64,000 bases of DNA from NCBI GenBank assembly GCA_029747015.1, contig JAKOGI010002271.1:1-64000 (forward strand), read 5' to 3'. This DNA comes from Carnegiea gigantea. Taxonomy: Eukaryota > Streptophyta > Magnoliopsida > Caryophyllales > Cactaceae. Position numbers and translations under genes: made by a program. A model generated the notes under the pieces. The model saw only the letters and a list, made by a program, of their open reading frames with translations, did not search any database and was not told the origin of the DNA. Below are positions 59,180-64,000 of the stretch, one piece after another. Numbering within the stretch: the first letter of the stretch is position 1; each line of letters opens with the position of its first letter.

Positions 59180-59629
59180 CTTAGGTTTACTTATAGTTTG
59201 AAAATAATGTGGTTACTCACTAAACCGTTTATGGTTAAAATTGGTTTGATTCGTGTCAGATTTGTATTTAACTCAACAATTTCAAGTCAGATTTGGTCAT
59301 ATTATTGTGTCGAATAAGTCTTTTCCAACTTTATCCGTAACCAAAGGTGGTTGAAACAACCAAACTAACCATAGCAAGTCACCTATCAGTGAAGCCAATA
59401 ACATACCAAGTAATTGACTTATCATACCATCCAGTTTGATGGCACTGCTAGTTGTCAAAGCAAAGTATAAGCCCCATTCATAATAGTTAAAGAAACTGAG
59501 GCAAGAAAAAGTTCATGGGAGTTAGAAAAAAGAGTAAATTTCAAGTAGGGAGCATCAATAAATATAGGGTTATTATTTAGATTTCACTGTTATGTCATGT
59601 GAAAGATTTTGTGAGGTAATCCCTTACTT
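59180..59629. other. Flank right of the short-LTR Copia
   Basis: AT-rich and non-coding. Continues the pre-insertion DNA from 30547. Nothing recognised. Confidence 0.5.
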
Positions 59630-61775
59630 ATGCTGGTCCAACTACAATTATGAAGAGTCATTATTATTTAGATTTCACTTTGTTGATGATCATTTAGATG
59701 TCATATATGTTCTTCGCAAGGATTCATTTGCTGCATATCATTCGTTATGCATCTCTGGTCCATTTACAAAGGTGTACTGGTTATCATGTTAGTCTTGCAC
59801 ACTAAAGGTCCCGGTTTGATCATGGGCAGCAACATTTTTATGTACATCTTGCGTGCCACTTTTCACATAAATTGAAACACCAACTTTATTTCCTTTTCCC
59901 TTTATCAATCCTCTCCACCTCTGCACTTAGCGTCACATATTGATGGGTTCCCCTTGCCTCTCTAATTTATTTATATCTTCTTTTTCTGAAGTAGGCTGAT
60001 CTTTGATTAAGAAAAAAAGCAGGATACTCTATGCACAACTACTAATTGTATTTTTCACATTAATAAGTAATTGGACTCCCTACCGTTAATGTCACTTTAC
60101 ATGTTTTACATCCTTCCAATAAATAGTTCTTGCTCTGCCACATTCCTTGCCAATATTGTCATTATAAGATGTAGTTGTAGAGGTTGTAGGCTCAGGAACA
60201 CTACCTATCGAATCCCATTATCCCAAGTTTAATTTGATGGGATTTAATGACTAACACTTTTTGTGAGCATACTTAGAAATAAAGTTTTATAAATTTTTTA
60301 CAATTTTTTATTTAAAAAAATGATTAATAGGTGTCTGAGGCACATGTAGTCTGCATATAATGATATTGTAAGTAAGAAATTCTCTCATTTTTCTATCGAA
60401 GAAGAAATTCTTTCGTTGACAATCCCTGTGATAAACAATAGTCACCATAAGCAACAAACATATTTTTTTATAAAATTACAAAATCAGTAGGAAAAAAAAT
60501 ACAAGTTTCTAATATTCTACATTGTTTGTTATAAAAGTAATTTAACTGTCTTGCTGAGATGTAAAATATCAAAATTTTTATAACTTGTAACAGATTGCCT
60601 AACTTAATGAATTCATCAAAAATCACGTAAATCTTTTATACATTTGTGAAAACCTGAATATGCGTATAATTTTCTTTTGAAGACAAGAAAACAAATGATG
60701 ATGACAGAGAGTGCAAATGCACCATCCAAGATTTCTATCATTCTGATCAAACATCCTCGAACACCGTAGGCATCTCTTGAACTTATGAAAGTACTTATTA
60801 ATACTTATTCATAAAACAAGATAGAAACTTGATGAAACATGTTGAAACTTGCTTAGTTCTGCTGAATGAGATTATATTGTTAGACTGCCACGAAATGTAC
60901 TTATAAAATTGTTTAAAAGTGCAAAAACCCAATATCAACTTTTGTAAATTCGTATTTGTTGATCTTTTAATATAGAATGTAAACATATTACAATGACCTG
61001 TACATTATATGCAGTGATTCTCATAAAATTAATTTAAGAATAACGTTTTTTTATTTTATATGTATAATATATGAATAATTTGCAAATATGTGCACAGTTT
61101 AAAATCTCTTTACTATTAATACAATAATTTCCCACATTGTTAGTGGATTAGAACGTAATTAATACAAAGTTCTTCATTATTCATCATTAATAAAACCATA
61201 TTTTACTTATAATATAAACCATGAATATTATTGTAATAGTAAAATTTGTACTCTTTGAAGAAATATTAGACTATATAACTTTATAAATTTATGATTAACT
61301 TACTAAAATTACATAATTATTTTAAGAACCTCATTCAAATTGATACGCAATTTTTATTTAAAATATTATAATTAGAAATACCAGCAAAATACAATCGGAA
61401 ACACAACCGCTTGACATTACGTATTTAGGATTAATCATTCGGTACAATCTTAGCCTAGTTATCAATGAACAATTAGGTGATTTGTGTTTAATCATAATGT
61501 AATGTATTCATTAAATGATGCTGAATTATATTGGATTGTACTGAATGTTACTGAACTATGTTAAGTGATTCTGAATTATACATGTTAAAAATGATTGAAT
61601 GTCAATGATAAATACTTATAATAGTTCCAAACGAACATATCATGATTCATTGTTCTAGTAAGAACTTGAACATATATATCACGTATCACACAACTCTTCT
61701 ACTAAGACAACGATCCCAAATTCAATGAGCAGTTCACTGGTGTCACTTAACAACTCTTCCACTCGCTTATTGCTA
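59630..61775. repeat. Long direct repeat, copy 2
   Basis: Direct copy of 27805-30190, clearly diverged. Shared landmarks include ttatgcatctctggtccattt, the tRNA-like block and gcacaactaatgatgg/gcacaactactaattg. Ends near cgcttatt at about 61770. No coding frame. Confidence 0.7.
59763..59833 (+). pseudogene. Decayed tRNA-Val-like block (copy 2)
   Basis: Equivalent of 28165-28236: GTTATCATG, stem TTAGT/ACTAA, then GGTCCCGGTTTGATCATGGGC. The anticodon position now reads TGC and pairing is poor. Not a functional tRNA. Confidence 0.5.
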
Positions 61776-63411
61776 TCATATACAGAATTCATGAGATTTT
61801 CTATACCTAATCATACAAAGTGATCATATTGCACTCTACAGCAAGGGGACCTAATTAAGTTTTCAATTTCAAAAAACCCTTGAATAATAACGTTGTTAAA
61901 GTTTGGTCGAAAAGGCCTTGGACTATTTAAACATGATGCACAAATGACTCCAGATTTCAATCCCTTCAGTTATACTACGTAGAAGCAAAATGATATAATT
62001 ATTAAATTATAAATTAACACCAATTAAATAACTATGTCTTGCAGATATTCATTCTTATTGAGATTAATTTCTGCCATTTAGTTTTTCAAATTTTAAGGGG
62101 AAAGAAAGAAAAAATTCAAATTTAAACCTTGAATTCTAATATGTAGCGGAATTTGTCAACTATGTAATCACGTACATAAATAAATAATAAAAGTTAAGTA
62201 CACCGGCTGCATTTGGTAGACTTTTGCAATAATTTTTTGCAGTAATTTTGTTAACTTTATCTAATTATAGTGTTTGGCGAAACAATTTCGGAAAGAAATT
62301 AATTTCCTTCAAATCTAACTATCATAATTTAAGGGAGTTGCTAGGAATCAACTTCTCACATCAACATTTGAGGATGGTTAGTTTATCATTAATGAATGAT
62401 TCCACAATTTTAATTTACCGATAACTTTTTAACATTAATTCCAGTCAACACAATTCATTTAATTTTGTCAAATAGCTACACCGCAGCCACAGTACAGTTG
62501 TTGCCTTCCCAAATGTAGCCATCAATGTAACCATTGTTCGGCGGGGTGACATGCATCATGATGTGGTTGGACACTCCTTCCATCATGTATTGGTTGTCAA
62601 GTTTTGAGAATATATCAAAGTAAGCAATAAATGCAGTCTAGATTGTGGAAATTATTTTTCGATGAATGAAAATTGAGAAAGGTTTTTAGAAAGGTAAACT
62701 TTGACAATATAATGGAGCAATAAAAATGAATGTTTTTGACCATGAAAATACGCCACAAAGAGAGTAGTGTTTTTTTTAATTACAATCTTATGCCACTAAT
62801 AATTTTTAGATTCATTGTACTCACATAAACGGTAAACCTTACTCAAAGAAATACATTATAGGTAAATGCAATTATTGCTAAGTTCATGCATCTTCTAACA
62901 AATTATCAAGGTTTTTTTTAGTACAATCTATATTTAGTAATAGGTTAAACTAATAAAGTTGTAGAATTCTAAATCGTAATTGTGAAACATCCCTTTTTAA
63001 CTTTTAGATTTGAACATAATTGGTTCATGTACTTTCATAGGACTTTGTAGGATTTTTTTTATCTTTTCTTCTGAGGTGTTTATATTAAAATAAAATATAC
63101 GAACCTTATTATTAATTAGGTGTGATTCAGTTTGTGATCCTATAATCATTTTTGTGTATGCATGTAGTCTAATGCAGTCTAATATTTTGTTTTTTTTCCA
63201 ACAAATTACTCGAGGTAAAATGTATAGTATGTGAGTTTTTTAAACTATAAATATCTATTTAATTTGCAACTTAATTGTCTAATTAAGCTCATCAATTCAA
63301 GGGGCTTGAAGAGATTAATGATTGATTGTGCATCAACGAAAAATGAAGAATGGGAGCAACAGACCTAGGGGATGGGGGAGACAAAATCAACACGTGCATT
63401 AATGAGGAGGC
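61776..63411. other. AT-rich non-coding DNA
   Basis: No frame, RNA or repeat I can support. Short patches resemble common plant MITE ends (for example tgtttggcgaaac near 62271), but no pair was found. Confidence 0.5.
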
Positions 63412-64000
63412 TAGGGGTGAGCAAGGTTTTTGGTACTCTAAAACTTATTCGAAACCGATCAAACAGTTCCTATTCCTAAAAAGAAAGAACATGTACATTC
63501 AGTTCCTGTTCCGGCTCTCATAAAAATAACCGGAATCTACAACCGGTTTAGAGACAGGAAAATGAATAATTTTTTATTTTTTACTACCCTTTTTATTGTT
63601 TCTGTATTCATTTTCTATTTGATTTTTTCTTACGAAAATTGGCTCTTCAAATAGCTAATTTAATGCAATATTTATTAATTTTCTACTACTAATTAAGCGA
63701 TGAATCATTTTATTTTTCAAGTAACTAAAATAAAAAACAAAATTAATACAATTAACTTTTGTTTGCATAAAGCTTGAAGGTGATGGTAGGAAAAGATCAA
63801 ACATCCCTTATCTTGCTGCAAATAAATAAGAAACCTTAATTTATTAGATGCTAAAATTTCAACATTAGGCGTGGCAAATACCTTGAAATTAAAACCTCAA
63901 CCTGAGGCTCCGGCTCCAATTTCCAAAAGATAGGAACCGATTTGACCAGTTTTGATTTCGGTTCCCAATTTTTTGGATGGGTACATAGAACCGGTCAACA
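63412..64000. mobile_element. Possible non-autonomous DNA transposon, right end outside window
   Basis: Begins TAGGGGTGAGCA, a terminal sequence often seen in plant hAT-like repeats, followed by GGTTCC/CCGG-rich stretches. The block gaaaccgatcaaac...ttcctatt (about 63450-63476) reappears inverted as ataggaaccgatttgacc (about 63931-63948). The expected inverted terminus TGCTCACCCCTA is not reached before 64000. Confidence 0.3.

Overview
The window is non-genic, repeat-rich nuclear DNA of a flowering plant, probably a eudicot. The evidence is the set of plant-specific LTR-retrotransposon lineages: a SIRE/Sirevirus-type Copia, an Athila-type Gypsy with its tRNA-Asp primer site, a chromodomain Gypsy of Tekay/Del type with LTRs of about 4 kb, and a short-LTR Copia. 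I see no convincing host gene, rRNA, functional tRNA or CRISPR. The species cannot be named from the sequence. Lineage names rest on protein motifs, primer sites and layout; no database was searched.

Layout. 1-10711: a Sirevirus-like Copia element on the minus strand, whose 3' LTR runs off the left edge. It has gag-pol in essentially one frame broken by stops, an extra env-position reading frame, and a complete 1598-bp 5' LTR. 10712-11508: a short spacer with a possible worn Gypsy LTR edge. 11509-24365: a rearranged Athila-type element. Its coding part (gag, protease, RT-RNase H-integrase, intact 565-codon env-position ORF) is on the minus strand, but its two 1294-bp LTRs point in opposite directions. 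24366-27734: low-complexity sequence, a decayed Ty3-type gag-protease without RT, and a possible 3' LTR. 27805-30190 and 59630-61775: two diverged copies of a repeat of about 2.1-2.4 kb, each carrying a tRNA-Val-like fragment.

30548-59179: a short-LTR Copia element on the plus strand, bounded by a 5-bp target duplication (cttag). It is split inside its RNase H domain by a 23.5-kb Tekay insertion (35153-58619), which has its own 5-bp duplication (gtaca). The Tekay insertion is LTR-internal-LTR-internal-LTR on the minus strand: two 5.6-kb coding regions share the middle LTR. 61776-64000: AT-rich DNA ending in what may be the left end of a small DNA transposon.

How the parts work together. Each element carried the usual retrotransposition set: Gag for the particle, then protease, reverse transcriptase, RNase H and integrase as a polyprotein, primed by a host tRNA at the PBS, with second-strand synthesis from the PPT. 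All gag-pol frames here are broken, so none looks autonomous now. The order of events is readable: the 2-kb direct repeats and their spacer came first, the short-LTR Copia landed between them, Tekay landed in that Copia, and the Tekay copy later became a three-LTR tandem. The points most worth a second look are that tandem, a reading frame upstream of gag shared by both Tekay copies, a 69-bp periodicity inside the Tekay LTRs, the Athila inverted-LTR arrangement, and palindromic GGCACG modules shared by the Athila LTRs and its pol-env spacer.
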